Below are positions 28,774 through 36,665 of a stretch of DNA of 42,312 nt, one piece after another. Each line of letters opens with the position of its first letter. The first letter of the stretch is position 1. The position numbers and the translations under genes are program-made. This DNA comes from a virus, in the IMG/VR virus record IMGVR_UViG_3300030616_000046, positions 1-42,312 of that record. One strand, 5' to 3'. Under the pieces are notes generated by a model. That model was not told the origin of the DNA, searched no databases, and saw nothing but the letters and a program-made list of their open reading frames with translations.

Positions 28774-29672
28774 TCGTCTGCTCCTTTCTCGACCCGTACC
28801 ATGTCACCGATCTTCAGCCTGTGCGGCTCGCCGCGTGCCTCGTCGATCACCGCCGACACGGCATCTGCGATTGTGACTGCGGCCTTGAGGATGCGAGCGC
28901 CTTCAGCCTTGATGTAATCCACGTCTGCGTGCCACGACCCGAGGTACTCACCGCCGCCCTCAACGGTCATGCCGAGCATACGGCAGGCCACCATCGCCGT
29001 CGCCTCTGCCTCGGTCTCGCGCTGACCCCGCGTCGTGGTCTCGTGCCGGTTGCTGTGGTCGAGTACGTTGTGAGCGCACTCGTGGACCAGCGCGTGAATC
29101 GCTACCGGTCGGTCCTGCGCGTTGTAGACCTTGCCGTTCTTGCCGTTCGTGTGGCCGCCTACCGTGTTCACGCGGTCGTCGGTGACGATGTCGTGGACCT
29201 CGGCGGCGTACTGCTCAGTCGCGGCCCACAGCACGTTCATGTCGGCGGCGTACGCCCGGAGCGGTATGTCCAGCTTGAACTCCGCGCCGTCCGTCTGGCT
29301 CACGTCGAAGGTCTTTCCGGTTGTGAACCCGCGTAGCCACTCGACCACCTTGTCCTCGCCGTCATCTTCAATGACGCGCCGTCCCTTGATCGGCACGAAC
29401 ACCATCAATCCGTGCTCGCCCTTCTTGACGTGTCGCCCGAGCGTCTTCCACGCCTTGTAGCTCGCGCAGAGCGTAGCGTCCGGGCGCTGTGCGAGGATCA
29501 AGAGGGTGTTGCACAGCGAGTAGTTGTGGAACCCGCTCTGCCACCGGGCCGCCCATTCGGTCAGGCGGCCGGGGTCCGTGACGATCTCACCGGCGACGTC
29601 TTCGAGGTATCGCGCCGCACGCTCTCGCCACGCCTTACGCTCTTCGAGTGTGTATTCGTTCTTCCGTGGCAT
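28770..29672 (-). CDS. ArdC-like antirestriction protein with zinc peptidase domain
   Basis: A 300-residue protein. Residues 35-100 show the ArdC N-terminal ssDNA-binding domain: 'ARWQSGFHNYSLCNTLLIL', 'ATLCASYKAWKTLGR', 'VKKGEHGLMVFVP'. Residues 190-232 hold a zincin domain, HECAH (197-201) with HNVLDHSNRH and the third ligand in TEAEATAMVA. ArdC-type proteins shield incoming DNA from restriction and occur on plasmids and phages. The early location suits protection right after injection. ATG at 29672 has AAGGAGG. Confidence 0.85.
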   Translation of the reverse strand: MPRKNEYTLEERKAWRERAARYLEDVAGEIVTDPGRLTEWAARWQSGFHNYSLCNTLLILAQRPDATLCASYKAWKTLGRHVKKGEHGLMVFVPIKGRRVIEDDGEDKVVEWLRGFTTGKTFDVSQTDGAEFKLDIPLRAYAADMNVLWAATEQYAAEVHDIVTDDRVNTVGGHTNGKNGKVYNAQDRPVAIHALVHECAHNVLDHSNRHETTTRGQRETEAEATAMVACRMLGMTVEGGGEYLGSWHADVDYIKAEGARILKAAVTIADAVSAVIDEARGEPHRLKIGDMVRVEKGADE

Positions 29673-29692
29673 CGGGGCCTCCTTCGATAGTG

Positions 29693-29926
29693 CTACACTC
29701 CGCGCTCCATGTTGAAATCGGCGATCCAGTCCTCCCAACACCGCTCACATAGGACAACCGCGCCAGAGGGACTGCCCGGAACGCCGACCACGTAGAACCG
29801 CTCTCCGTCGACGAACTCAGCGCCGCAGTCGTCGCACGACACATCATCGTCGGGGTGGTACCGTACGACCCGCACCGTGGAGCGCGGATCGTTCTCTTGG
29901 TCCAGTGCGACCTCGTAGCAGGACAT
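29693..29926 (-). CDS. Zinc ribbon protein, paralogue 1
   Basis: A 77-residue protein MSCYEVALDQENDP..., with SCDDCGAEF and LCERCWEDW (two CxxC pairs). It is about half identical to the next-door gene over its length, and the DNA around the start, including the ribosome site, differs by one base in some 33. The pair is a recent tandem duplication with diverging bodies. Function unknown. Confidence 0.7.
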   Translation of the reverse strand: MSCYEVALDQENDPRSTVRVVRYHPDDDVSCDDCGAEFVDGERFYVVGVPGSPSGAVVLCERCWEDWIADFNMERGV

Positions 29927-29946
29927 CGTATCCTCCTTGCTTCGGC

Positions 29947-30171
29947 CTACTCGTCGTCAGCAGCCCATAGCTGCATACACGACTGACAGAGCAGCACGTG
30001 TCCGCTCGGCGTACCCGATGCATCCAGCACCCACATCGTATCGCCGATGCGGAACACGCGCCCGCAGCCGTCACAGTCCAGTACCTCGTCTCCGCGATAG
30101 GTCACGCGGTGCGCTCCGGTCATCGTGATCGGGTCGGTCTCTTCCGCAAGTGCGACCTCGTAGCAGGACAT
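29947..30171 (-). CDS. Zinc ribbon protein, paralogue 2
   Basis: A 74-residue protein MSCYEVALAEETDP..., with DCDGCGRVF and LCQSCMQLW. AAGGAGG precedes ATG 30171 exactly as in paralogue 1. The frame is open to ATG 30228, which also has AGGGGG, giving a 93-residue form MRKLRFYDIQSP...; the duplicate lacks that extension, so 30171 is preferred. Confidence 0.7.
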   Translation of the reverse strand: MSCYEVALAEETDPITMTGAHRVTYRGDEVLDCDGCGRVFRIGDTMWVLDASGTPSGHVLLCQSCMQLWAADDE

Positions 30172-30237
30172 CGTGTCCTCCTTGTGTCCGTTCGGGCTCT
30201 GAATGTCGTAGAACCGTAGCTTCCTCATGTCGTCCCC

Positions 30238-30513
30238 CTAGAGCGTAACGTCCCTGTGCCTGCCAGCGTTCGCATGATTGAACATGAGGCCGATGTAGAT
30301 GCCGTTGAGCATCGTCCGGGTCTCGCGGGCGCTGAGATTAGTCGCCAGCACGTCCTCGGCGCGGCCGGGCTCACTGAATGCCGCCGTCACCTGATAGCGG
30401 CCGCCCGCCAGCGCGGTCACGATGACCCGGTACATACGCCTGTCGCACAGGTCCATGTTCAGCCCGTTCACCATCGCGAGCAGCGTCTTATACGTCGTGC
30501 GTCCTAGCATCAT
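30238..30513 (-). CDS. Small early protein, unknown
   Basis: A 91-residue protein MMLGRTTYKTLLAMVNGLNMDLCD..., alpha/beta, ending FNHANAGRHRDVTL. Overlaps the next gene's stop by four bases. No motif is recognised. Confidence 0.6.
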   Translation of the reverse strand: MMLGRTTYKTLLAMVNGLNMDLCDRRMYRVIVTALAGGRYQVTAAFSEPGRAEDVLATNLSARETRTMLNGIYIGLMFNHANAGRHRDVTL

Positions 30514-30818
30514 GCCCTCCCGCCTTGCTTGTTCTGCACCCTGCTGATCGCCTCGGCCGCCGAGAGACCCTCACGCGTCAAACCGACCATATCGAGCTTA
30601 CCCACACCCGGCCCGCCGTCGTCGTCCGGTTCCGAGTATGCGAGGCCCTTCTTGATCAACGAGGCGATGACGCCGCCGATGCTGGCGGGCTTCACTACCT
30701 CACACTGTTCCGTCACCGAGAACGAATACACCGGGCTGGTCGGCCACTCGCTGCAGAAGAAGTTGGAGCGAGTGACAGCAAGCAGCACGTCTCGCTCTTT
30801 CGGGGTCAGCTTCATCAT
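30510..30818 (-). CDS. Winged-helix-like small protein
   Basis: A 102-residue protein. LTPKERDVLLAVTRSN, then SIGGVIASLIKKGLAYSE, and LTREGLSAAEAI follow a winged-helix pattern of MarR/PadR-like type: first helix, recognition helix with IASLIKKGL, wing with acidic Gly-rich turn. DNA binding is likely. Between this gene and the next upstream one lies an 8-bp hairpin. Confidence 0.55.
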   Translation of the reverse strand: MMKLTPKERDVLLAVTRSNFFCSEWPTSPVYSFSVTEQCEVVKPASIGGVIASLIKKGLAYSEPDDDGGPGVGKLDMVGLTREGLSAAEAISRVQNKQGGRA

Positions 30819-30831
30819 GCCCTCCGTGTCA

Positions 30832-30857
30832 GGCGGGCGGTGTCACTCACGCCCGCC
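30832..30857 (-). other. Hairpin in an early intergenic gap
   Basis: GGCGGGCG (30832-30839) and its complement at 30850-30857 form an 8-bp stem with a ten-base loop in the 52-base gap upstream of the winged-helix-like gene. No U-tract; perhaps an attenuator or RNase site. Confidence 0.4.
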
Positions 30858-30870
30858 GCCTGTGCCGTCT

Positions 30871-31161
30871 CTACCGCAGGTCGAACTCGATCCCGAGCCG
30901 TTCGCGGTAGCTCTTCCAGATGTCCAGCGCCGCCTTCGCAGCACGCGCCGCCTTGTCCGGCGTGTCGTAGTAGCCGATGATGTTCTCGGCGCGGCACGCG
31001 CACGGCAGCGTTTCCTGCCGGTCGATCAGCATGTCAGTGCGCCAGACCAACAGCGCCTCATCTGTCTCTGCTGCCTTCGCGCCGAACTTGTACGGGTCGT
31101 GGCCCTGCGCTTCGATGTACGCGCCGGGCTCGAAAACGATCCAGCATGTCGGGGCTGCCAT
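30871..31161 (-). CDS. First gene of the early transcript, unknown
   Basis: A 96-residue protein MAAPTCWIVFEPGAYIEAQGHDPYKFG..., alpha/beta, with helical Ala/Lys-rich end. GGGAGG precedes ATG 31161. A 15-residue extension to ATG 31206 (MSEQDGHDNTHG) is open but lacks a ribosome site. No family recognised. Confidence 0.6.
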   Translation of the reverse strand: MAAPTCWIVFEPGAYIEAQGHDPYKFGAKAAETDEALLVWRTDMLIDRQETLPCACRAENIIGYYDTPDKAARAAKAALDIWKSYRERLGIEFDLR

Positions 31162-31206
31162 CGTGTTCCTCCCGTGTGTGTTGTCGTGACCGTCTTGCTC
31201 GCTCAT

Positions 31207-31468
31207 CTGAAACGAAAGTGGTGGGTCAGGTTGTTCGTCGCGGAGCGGACGCCTCAGCGGGTTGACCCTCAGGCTGCCCCTCGCCGACCGGACCGGGAAC
31301 CTCCCTTTCGGGCACCGCCGCTCGACTTCGCCTCGCTCCTGCTATTCCGGCCGTCCTCTGTTGGCCACCGCCGCCCGCGTCGCACTGGGTCGGGGTCGCG
31401 TCCCGTCGAGCCTTTGTTGTCAATGACCGGTTGGTGCTCCCCCGCCGCCCTCCCCTCACCACAACACT
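31207..31468 (-). other. Long structured leader without any ATG
   Basis: Between promoter P2 and the first early gene about 260 bases contain no ATG on the minus strand and no convincing gene. Hairpin-like elements include CCC-GAAA-GGG, GGG-TCAA-CCC flanked by GCCT/AGGC, and TGGTG/CACCA. It may be a regulatory leader or an antitermination site. Confidence 0.45.
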
Positions 31469-31497
31469 AATATATACCACCCCCCCGATAATGTCAA
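31469..31497 (-). promoter_or_regulatory. Promoter P2, main early promoter
   Basis: Minus-strand TTGACA (31492-31497), a 17-base spacer with a run of seven G, and TATATT (31469-31474): close to the sigma-70 consensus. It sits directly after the lysis terminator and shares 25 of 31 bases with P1. Confidence 0.8.
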
Positions 31498-31517
31498 TAA
31501 TAAAATGCAGGTCGGGC

Positions 31518-31567
31518 AAGAAAAGTCAGCGCCCCGAGAGGCCCCTAGAAGTAGGGGTGTTCCGGGG
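31518..31567 (-). terminator. Intrinsic terminator after the lysis genes
   Basis: Minus strand: CCCCG-GAACA-CCCCTA-CTTC-TAGGGG-CCTCT-CGGGG, a symmetric two-part stem, followed six bases later by TTTTCTT. It separates late tail/lysis transcription from the early promoter P2. Confidence 0.8.
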
Positions 31568-31602
31568 TCGCCGGGTGCTGTGGGCCGGGTGGTGATCGGG
31601 CG

Positions 31603-32403
31603 CTACGGCGTGATTCGGGTCGGGTTGTCCTCGGTGAGCTTCCTGTGGTGGCAGTCGAGCAGGCGGCGCTCGGGCCGCTCGCCGTACTCGTAGAGCAGGC
31701 GATACCGGCGCGGGCGGTAACGGTAGACGTCGTGTTCGATGTGCTGCGGTGTGAGCAGGTTCAATCGCGGCGGCTTGACCGGGCGCGGCGTGCGCTCATA
31801 GTGCTGGCGCAGGAGGCGACACCCGAGCTTCGCACGCAGCGAGAGGGGCGGCAGCGCGTGGAAGTACCAGCCCGTCCACCCGAACGTGTGCGCCGCCAGC
31901 CATGTGCAGTAGTTGTACCGCGCCTCGCGGTGCCACCAGCCGAACCGGAGCGCCCGCGCAAGATAGACGTCCGAGTGCGCGACCTTGCCGATCATGCCGT
32001 CGACGAACTGCGCGGCGATCGCGAGGAAGTCGTACCTCTTGTCCACATAACGGAACGACACGGAGCGCACGAGGTCCGCGAACCCGGGACTGTCCGCAGG
32101 TCCGGCGAGCGGTAGCGCGACCACGCCCCATGAGCCACCCTTGTTGTAGTGAGCCCGCCAGTCCGTCAGGATGCGCGTCCCTGCGAAGCAGGATTCCACC
32201 ACAAGGTCTGTCTGTGCGCCCTCGGGCGTTGAGAACTCAAGCCAGATACCCGTGTGCGTACTCAACGCCAACGGTTCGGAGCCGTCGCGCTGCGCCCACG
32301 CGATCGCCTTGCTGATCGGGTTGTCGTACGAGTAGTGGACGAGCACGCCCGCCCGCGTCGGCGTCCACCCATTGAAGTATGGTACTTCGCCCGGTCGCAT
32401 CAT
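31603..32403 (-). CDS. Permuted papain-fold (YiiX/NlpC-P60-like) enzyme
   Basis: A protein of about 265 residues; start ATGATG at 32403 overlaps the holin stop. STHTGIWLEF (His49 counted from the second Met), then LVVESCFAGTRI, a YDFLAIAAQFVDGM helix and YNYCTWLAAH (Cys165) follow the circularly permuted papain order, with His before Cys, seen in YiiX-type amidases. Arg-rich C-terminus. Located as the last gene of the lysis block, it may cleave peptide or lipid-linked amide bonds in the envelope. Assigned by motif order only. Confidence 0.6.
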   Translation of the reverse strand: MMRPGEVPYFNGWTPTRAGVLVHYSYDNPISKAIAWAQRDGSEPLALSTHTGIWLEFSTPEGAQTDLVVESCFAGTRILTDWRAHYNKGGSWGVVALPLAGPADSPGFADLVRSVSFRYVDKRYDFLAIAAQFVDGMIGKVAHSDVYLARALRFGWWHREARYNYCTWLAAHTFGWTGWYFHALPPLSLRAKLGCRLLRQHYERTPRPVKPPRLNLLTPQHIEHDVYRYRPRRYRLLYEYGERPERRLLDCHHRKLTEDNPTRITP

Positions 32404-32627
32404 TCCCCCCCGTTCTGCGATCCTCGCTGGCCGACGTGGACGCCCAACAGCGCACCGAATACCGTGATGACGGCGGTGAGGATCGGTAGCGGGTTCTCCG
32501 CACGCTCGGCGGCCCGTATCGCGACCAGCGCGACGGTACACGCCAGAATCGTGATCGCAACGCCGCGCCAGAGCCCACGCGTGGTCAGGAGCGACGTCAG
32601 CCATGTCAGCCTGCCCTTGTCGTTCAT
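32400..32627 (-). CDS. Holin
   Basis: A 75-residue protein with a basic N-terminus and two transmembrane helices (GVAITILACTVALVAIRA and PILTAVITVFGALLGVHV), ending polar QRGSQNGGE. It overlaps the endolysin and papain-fold genes by four bases each. The size, two helices and neighbours are those of class II-like holins, which open the inner membrane for the endolysin. Confidence 0.75.
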   Translation of the reverse strand: MNDKGRLTWLTSLLTTRGLWRGVAITILACTVALVAIRAAERAENPLPILTAVITVFGALLGVHVGQRGSQNGGE

Positions 32628-33340
32628 TCGTCGGCCTCCTGTGCATCCATGAACTCGTCACAGGCTGCGGCGGCACCGTACCCGACGGCGGTGAAGAACA
32701 TCGGGTCTTCGCGTATGTGCTCGCGGTCGGACGGCGACGTGAGACTGCACGTCTCGAGCAGCACCACGGGACAGCCAGCCCACGTGTCCTGATGGAACCT
32801 GCGGGGTCGGAACGGCGGCTCTACCCTGTGCGTCAGGTAGATGCTTGTCGTGCCCGTCAACGGGCGCGGATCGAGCCCGTTGTCGTTGGCGATACCTAGC
32901 CCGGTCTGTGCGTTGACGTGTTTCACCAGACACCGGGCAAGCGCCCGTTGGTCGTCACTCAGCTTTAGGTACACCACATTGACGCCCGTCGCATACCGGC
33001 TCTCGTCGGGTACCATCCCGCCCACGAACACGGACGCATCCACTCCCGCCCACCGCGTGCCCCGCTCGCCCTCCTTGCCGTTCGAGCCGTAGTGGCACTC
33101 GATCGCGAGGTCTGCCCGCGCTTCATCGAGCACGTGCGCCTTAAGGAACAGGCTGTCACGCTGCGCCGCTACGTTCGCCGCCAGCCGCACGTCCCACCCG
33201 CGCTCGCACAGGTGGTACGCCACGCTCGCGGCGGTGCGTGCCGCCAGCACATGCTCATCAAGGTCTCCGTATCGGTCACGCCACCACGCGCCGGTCCTGT
33301 ACCCGTGATGACCCACCAACACGACGGCACGGCGTCCCAC
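32624..33340 (-). CDS. Endolysin, N-acetylmuramoyl-L-alanine amidase (Amidase_3)
   Basis: A 238-residue zinc amidase. Ligand and catalytic residues in family order: VGHHGYR (His11/12), DLDEHV (Glu29), ECHYGS (His83) and VVLLETC (Glu196). The protein has no signal peptide and no binding domain, so it needs the holin. GTG at 33340 is preceded by GGAGGG. It cleaves the bond between MurNAc and L-Ala of peptidoglycan. Confidence 0.85.
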   Translation of the reverse strand: MGRRAVVLVGHHGYRTGAWWRDRYGDLDEHVLAARTAASVAYHLCERGWDVRLAANVAAQRDSLFLKAHVLDEARADLAIECHYGSNGKEGERGTRWAGVDASVFVGGMVPDESRYATGVNVVYLKLSDDQRALARCLVKHVNAQTGLGIANDNGLDPRPLTGTTSIYLTHRVEPPFRPRRFHQDTWAGCPVVLLETCSLTSPSDREHIREDPMFFTAVGYGAAAACDEFMDAQEADE

Positions 33341-33341
33341 G

Positions 33342-33698
33342 TCAATGCCCTCCGTCCATCGTAGCGACAAGCGTATCGACGGACCGTGTGAGCGCCCGGA
33401 CCTCGCTGCGGAGCGCGACAACCTGCTCTTTCACTTCGCCGCTCTGTATTTCGACGGTCGTCAGCCTGTCCTTGCACTCGGTGAGCGTGCCCTGCGTAGC
33501 GGCGTGCGTGACGCGTGCGGGGCAGTTATCCGACCGTGCCGTCATCTCTTCCTTGACGGCAGTCGCGGCGCTTTCGGCGCAGCGCGCCATAATGCCCGGC
33601 AGGTTGAGGCCGAACGTCAGGAGCCCAAGCCCGAGCGCCATGATCGCGATGAGGCTGTGCCAGCCGTTCGGGGTCTTGCGGGTTGAAGTCGTCGGCAC
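33342..33698 (-). CDS. Membrane-anchored coiled-coil protein of the lysis block
   Basis: A 118-residue protein: short polar start, one transmembrane helix (LIAIMALGLGLLTFGLNLPG), then a coiled coil (KDRLTTVEIQSGEVKEQVVALRSEVRALTRSVDTLVATM). This is the architecture of inner-membrane spanins (Rz) or XhlA-like proteins. It directly precedes the amidase. Either role is possible. Confidence 0.65.
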   Translation of the reverse strand: MPTTSTRKTPNGWHSLIAIMALGLGLLTFGLNLPGIMARCAESAATAVKEEMTARSDNCPARVTHAATQGTLTECKDRLTTVEIQSGEVKEQVVALRSEVRALTRSVDTLVATMDGGH

Positions 33699-33707
33699 GG
33701 TACCTCC

Positions 33708-36185
33708 CTATGGCTCGTCGGCTGACCGGAACGCTATCCCAAGCGCCACGACGCCGACCCGCTCTTGCAGCTTCGCAGCTACCATGATCCCCTTCGTTCC
33801 GTCGTCCCATTCGTCGTCGCCGCCGGGGCTGAGTAGTGCTTGGTCGGTGTCCGTATCCCACGTGCTGCCGTTCCTCGTGATCGCAACGTCGATCGACGCG
33901 CTGTTGGTGTACTCGACGTGCTTCAGGCCGAAGGGCTCATCGTCCACGCCGGTATTGCCGAACGAATGCCAGATGATCCCCGCCATCCGCTTGGTCTCGG
34001 GCAGGTGTACGCTCGTCGGGGCATCGACTAGACTCGCGCCGTGGACGTCCGAAGAATCCCACAGCTCTTCCTTCGTGCGCCCGTCGCGCACCTTGACGAT
34101 GAACCGCTTGTCCGAGCCCGTCGGTAGGTGCTCTGCGACGATCTCGAGGCGCGTGATACTGTCGTCTATATCGCCGAACGTCCCGAGGTCGATGGACCCA
34201 CACGACGTCCCGGCGGCAACGGCGCCCGTGGTCCACCAGTCCGAACGGAACGTGCCCGCGTCATACCACCCGAGCGCGACGTGGCACGTATCCGACGATG
34301 CTGAACGGTGAATCGCCAGAGCGTACGCCACCTGCGACGCGCCTGCGGCCGTTGAGCCGAACACCACGAACCCAACACGCGACGCCGACGCCATGCCGCC
34401 GTACGTGGTGACATCCGACGTATCGTTGCTGTGATTCGGGCGATGGACCATGACCTTCACCGGCAACTCGGGGCAGCCGGTTGTCAAACACGGATTCGTG
34501 ACGATTGCCGCTCGCCACGTCCCGCCGTCGGAACAAGCGATGAGGTACGGTGACAGCCCGCAGATGTCAGTCCAGAACCAGTTCACGTCATTGTCGGGCT
34601 CGTCCCACATCGTCATCGAGAACAGCTCCGGTTCCTCTTTCGTGAGGATACCCGGTCCTTGGTCCACATAGACCCGCGCTTTCGACACCGCGAACCCGAG
34701 ATCAATGCGCGGCGTCATCAACACGCCTTCCTCGTTCTGCGTCACCCCGACGACCAACGATCGTTCCGCGTTGTATTCCCACCCGTAGTCCGGCCAGCCC
34801 GACGGGACATCGACTCCGGCCTCCGCGAATGCGTCGTAGTCCATGAGGGCGTTCTTGTGATTCGTCATCGCGCCGTGCCAGAACGAGACCATCTTGTTAC
34901 TCGACTGCGACGCGGCGTGGCGCCGCCACGTACGGATGATCGGGTACTTGCTCGCATCGAGTTCCCGTGCTGTCCAGATGATAGACGACTGCGCTGCATG
35001 AATCTCGCGCTGCAACTCCGGGGCGATGCCCGTCAACGGGTCGCTCCGCGACTTCCCGAGGTCAAACGTGGTGTTGATCGCGCCGTTGCTATCGACGGTC
35101 ACGGTGTAGGCCGCAGGTACGATCTCGAGCGCCGTCGCGCCCTCGAACAGCGGAATCTTTATCGGCGCGTTGATGACGTTGTTCGCGTAGGGGCGCTCGC
35201 CGTAGTCGATCGCCTTGAACGTGACCTTCGCATCTTGGTCCGCTCGTGCGGCCACGTACTGCGTCAGGTACGCTAACCCGTCTGCGGGCTCGACGGCCTG
35301 TGGGATCGTGATGTCCTTGATACGCCACGGCTCGTAACTCCCGAGCCCGGACGGCGCGACGTATAGGATCAGATCGCCGCCAGCACACCGCGCTTGGCAG
35401 CGCCCAATGACACCGTTCACGATCTCTTTGCGTTCGTACCACGCTTCGAGGTTTTCGATCGAACGCGATGCGCCGGGCGCGAAGCCCAAGTCGAGCGCGA
35501 CGTCGCTGATCTCGCTGAAGTAGAGCGCCGCGCTGCGCCTGCTGACGTCCGGTGCGTCCGTTTCCCGCGCTGTGATGCCCCACGTGGCGTTCGGCTGCGC
35601 CGCGATGCACAAGTCGTCGCAGACGTCGGAGAACCGATCGAACAGCGCGTCGAACTTCGCAATCGTGATGTCAGGGTCGTGGGTGATGAGGTCCGTGTGC
35701 GTCGTCGACAGATACGGAGTGGCAGCCGATGGAATGGCGCCCAGCAACGCCAAGAACGCCGCCTTCACCTTGATGTCATCTTCCACGCACACAACCGGGA
35801 GGTCTTGGAGGTACTTCCTTGCGCCCACCGTATTCACCGTGATGAATCGCGGGTCGGTCTGCGTCGGGCGCGTGATCCGGTCAACGATGCCGTGGTATCG
35901 CGCCGTCTCGCCAGATTCGTTGCCCGCCTGTATCTGCACATAAACGACGACGCCGAGATCGAAGATGTGGCGCCACGTGCCGCTGCCATCCTCACGCCAG
36001 AGGTCCTCGTCCTTCACGAACAGCTCGAACTTCCCCGACGCCATGCCGCCCTCCCGCTCGACGGTGAACTCCATGTTGTCGAGCATCGGCACGACGAGTT
36101 GCATGGACGAATAGAGCGACGTCTTCTTGTACGGCGTCACCGTGGGGCAGTAGAACTGCACCTCATAGTCGATCAGGCTGCCCAT
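33708..36185 (-). CDS. Tail hub-like protein with lectin-like C-terminal region
   Basis: An 825-residue protein. Residues 1-160 show the beta opening of phage tail hubs (YEVQFYCPTV, FTVEREGGMASGKFELFVKDEDLW, VYVQIQAG, YHGIVDRITRP). Residues about 160-430 continue in the mixed fold seen in baseplate hub proteins. From about 430 on it becomes a long beta, Trp/Gly/Asp-rich region with concanavalin/LamG-like strands (HVALGWYDAGTFRSDWW, RFIVKVRDGRTKEELWDSS), probably a host-binding module. It follows the distal tail protein and precedes the lysis genes, so it may be the last tail-tip gene. Confidence 0.65.
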   Translation of the reverse strand: MGSLIDYEVQFYCPTVTPYKKTSLYSSMQLVVPMLDNMEFTVEREGGMASGKFELFVKDEDLWREDGSGTWRHIFDLGVVVYVQIQAGNESGETARYHGIVDRITRPTQTDPRFITVNTVGARKYLQDLPVVCVEDDIKVKAAFLALLGAIPSAATPYLSTTHTDLITHDPDITIAKFDALFDRFSDVCDDLCIAAQPNATWGITARETDAPDVSRRSAALYFSEISDVALDLGFAPGASRSIENLEAWYERKEIVNGVIGRCQARCAGGDLILYVAPSGLGSYEPWRIKDITIPQAVEPADGLAYLTQYVAARADQDAKVTFKAIDYGERPYANNVINAPIKIPLFEGATALEIVPAAYTVTVDSNGAINTTFDLGKSRSDPLTGIAPELQREIHAAQSSIIWTARELDASKYPIIRTWRRHAASQSSNKMVSFWHGAMTNHKNALMDYDAFAEAGVDVPSGWPDYGWEYNAERSLVVGVTQNEEGVLMTPRIDLGFAVSKARVYVDQGPGILTKEEPELFSMTMWDEPDNDVNWFWTDICGLSPYLIACSDGGTWRAAIVTNPCLTTGCPELPVKVMVHRPNHSNDTSDVTTYGGMASASRVGFVVFGSTAAGASQVAYALAIHRSASSDTCHVALGWYDAGTFRSDWWTTGAVAAGTSCGSIDLGTFGDIDDSITRLEIVAEHLPTGSDKRFIVKVRDGRTKEELWDSSDVHGASLVDAPTSVHLPETKRMAGIIWHSFGNTGVDDEPFGLKHVEYTNSASIDVAITRNGSTWDTDTDQALLSPGGDDEWDDGTKGIMVAAKLQERVGVVALGIAFRSADEP

Positions 36186-36188
36186 GCG

Positions 36189-36653
36189 TCACGTTCCGTC
36201 AGGGAAGTTGTCTGGTAGTGGATCGTCGTTGCAGTGCACCTTGATATAGAACCGGATCACGCGGTGCCGGGTGTACGACACCCAATCCACTTCCGGGTCC
36301 TGTACGCTGTCGTACTGCCACGTCGCTACGACCGTACCGCCGCCCGGTTCGTATCGTTCGTCCACGAGTCGAATGTAGCTGCCCGCGTTATCTTCCAACG
36401 TCTCGATGAGATCGTACACCGCGTCCCATGCGTCTTTCGCCGTCTCTCCGGTGAACTCGGCGACCAACGGCAGGATCGACGGTTTGTACCGACCGTCTGC
36501 GACGTCGATCCCACCGCTCACGCCGGGCGACATCTTGATTTCGGACTTCTTCGCAGCCGTCCAGCCCTCGATGTCCACATACGGCCCGAGGTCAACCCAC
36601 GAGCCGGTATCTCCGACTTCGATCTTGAAGGGTGGGAAGTTGTCATACGCCAT
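36189..36653 (-). CDS. Distal-tail-like protein
   Basis: A 154-residue beta protein (FKIEVGDTGSWVDLGPYVDI, then KPSILPLVAEFTGETAKDAWDAVYDLIETL, then HRVIRFYIKVHC). A two-sheet barrel with one helix is the size and pattern of the N-terminal Dit-type domain that joins tube to hub. Assigned mostly by the position between tape measure and hub. Confidence 0.6.
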   Translation of the reverse strand: MAYDNFPPFKIEVGDTGSWVDLGPYVDIEGWTAAKKSEIKMSPGVSGGIDVADGRYKPSILPLVAEFTGETAKDAWDAVYDLIETLEDNAGSYIRLVDERYEPGGGTVVATWQYDSVQDPEVDWVSYTRHRVIRFYIKVHCNDDPLPDNFPDGT

Positions 36654-36665
36654 CGGTCTGCCTCG

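Noticed and set aside
31226-31519. 97-codon minus-strand frame covering P2 and the leader
   Set aside because: Its start lies upstream of the promoter, it has no ribosome site and its composition is Arg/Gly/Pro shadow-like.
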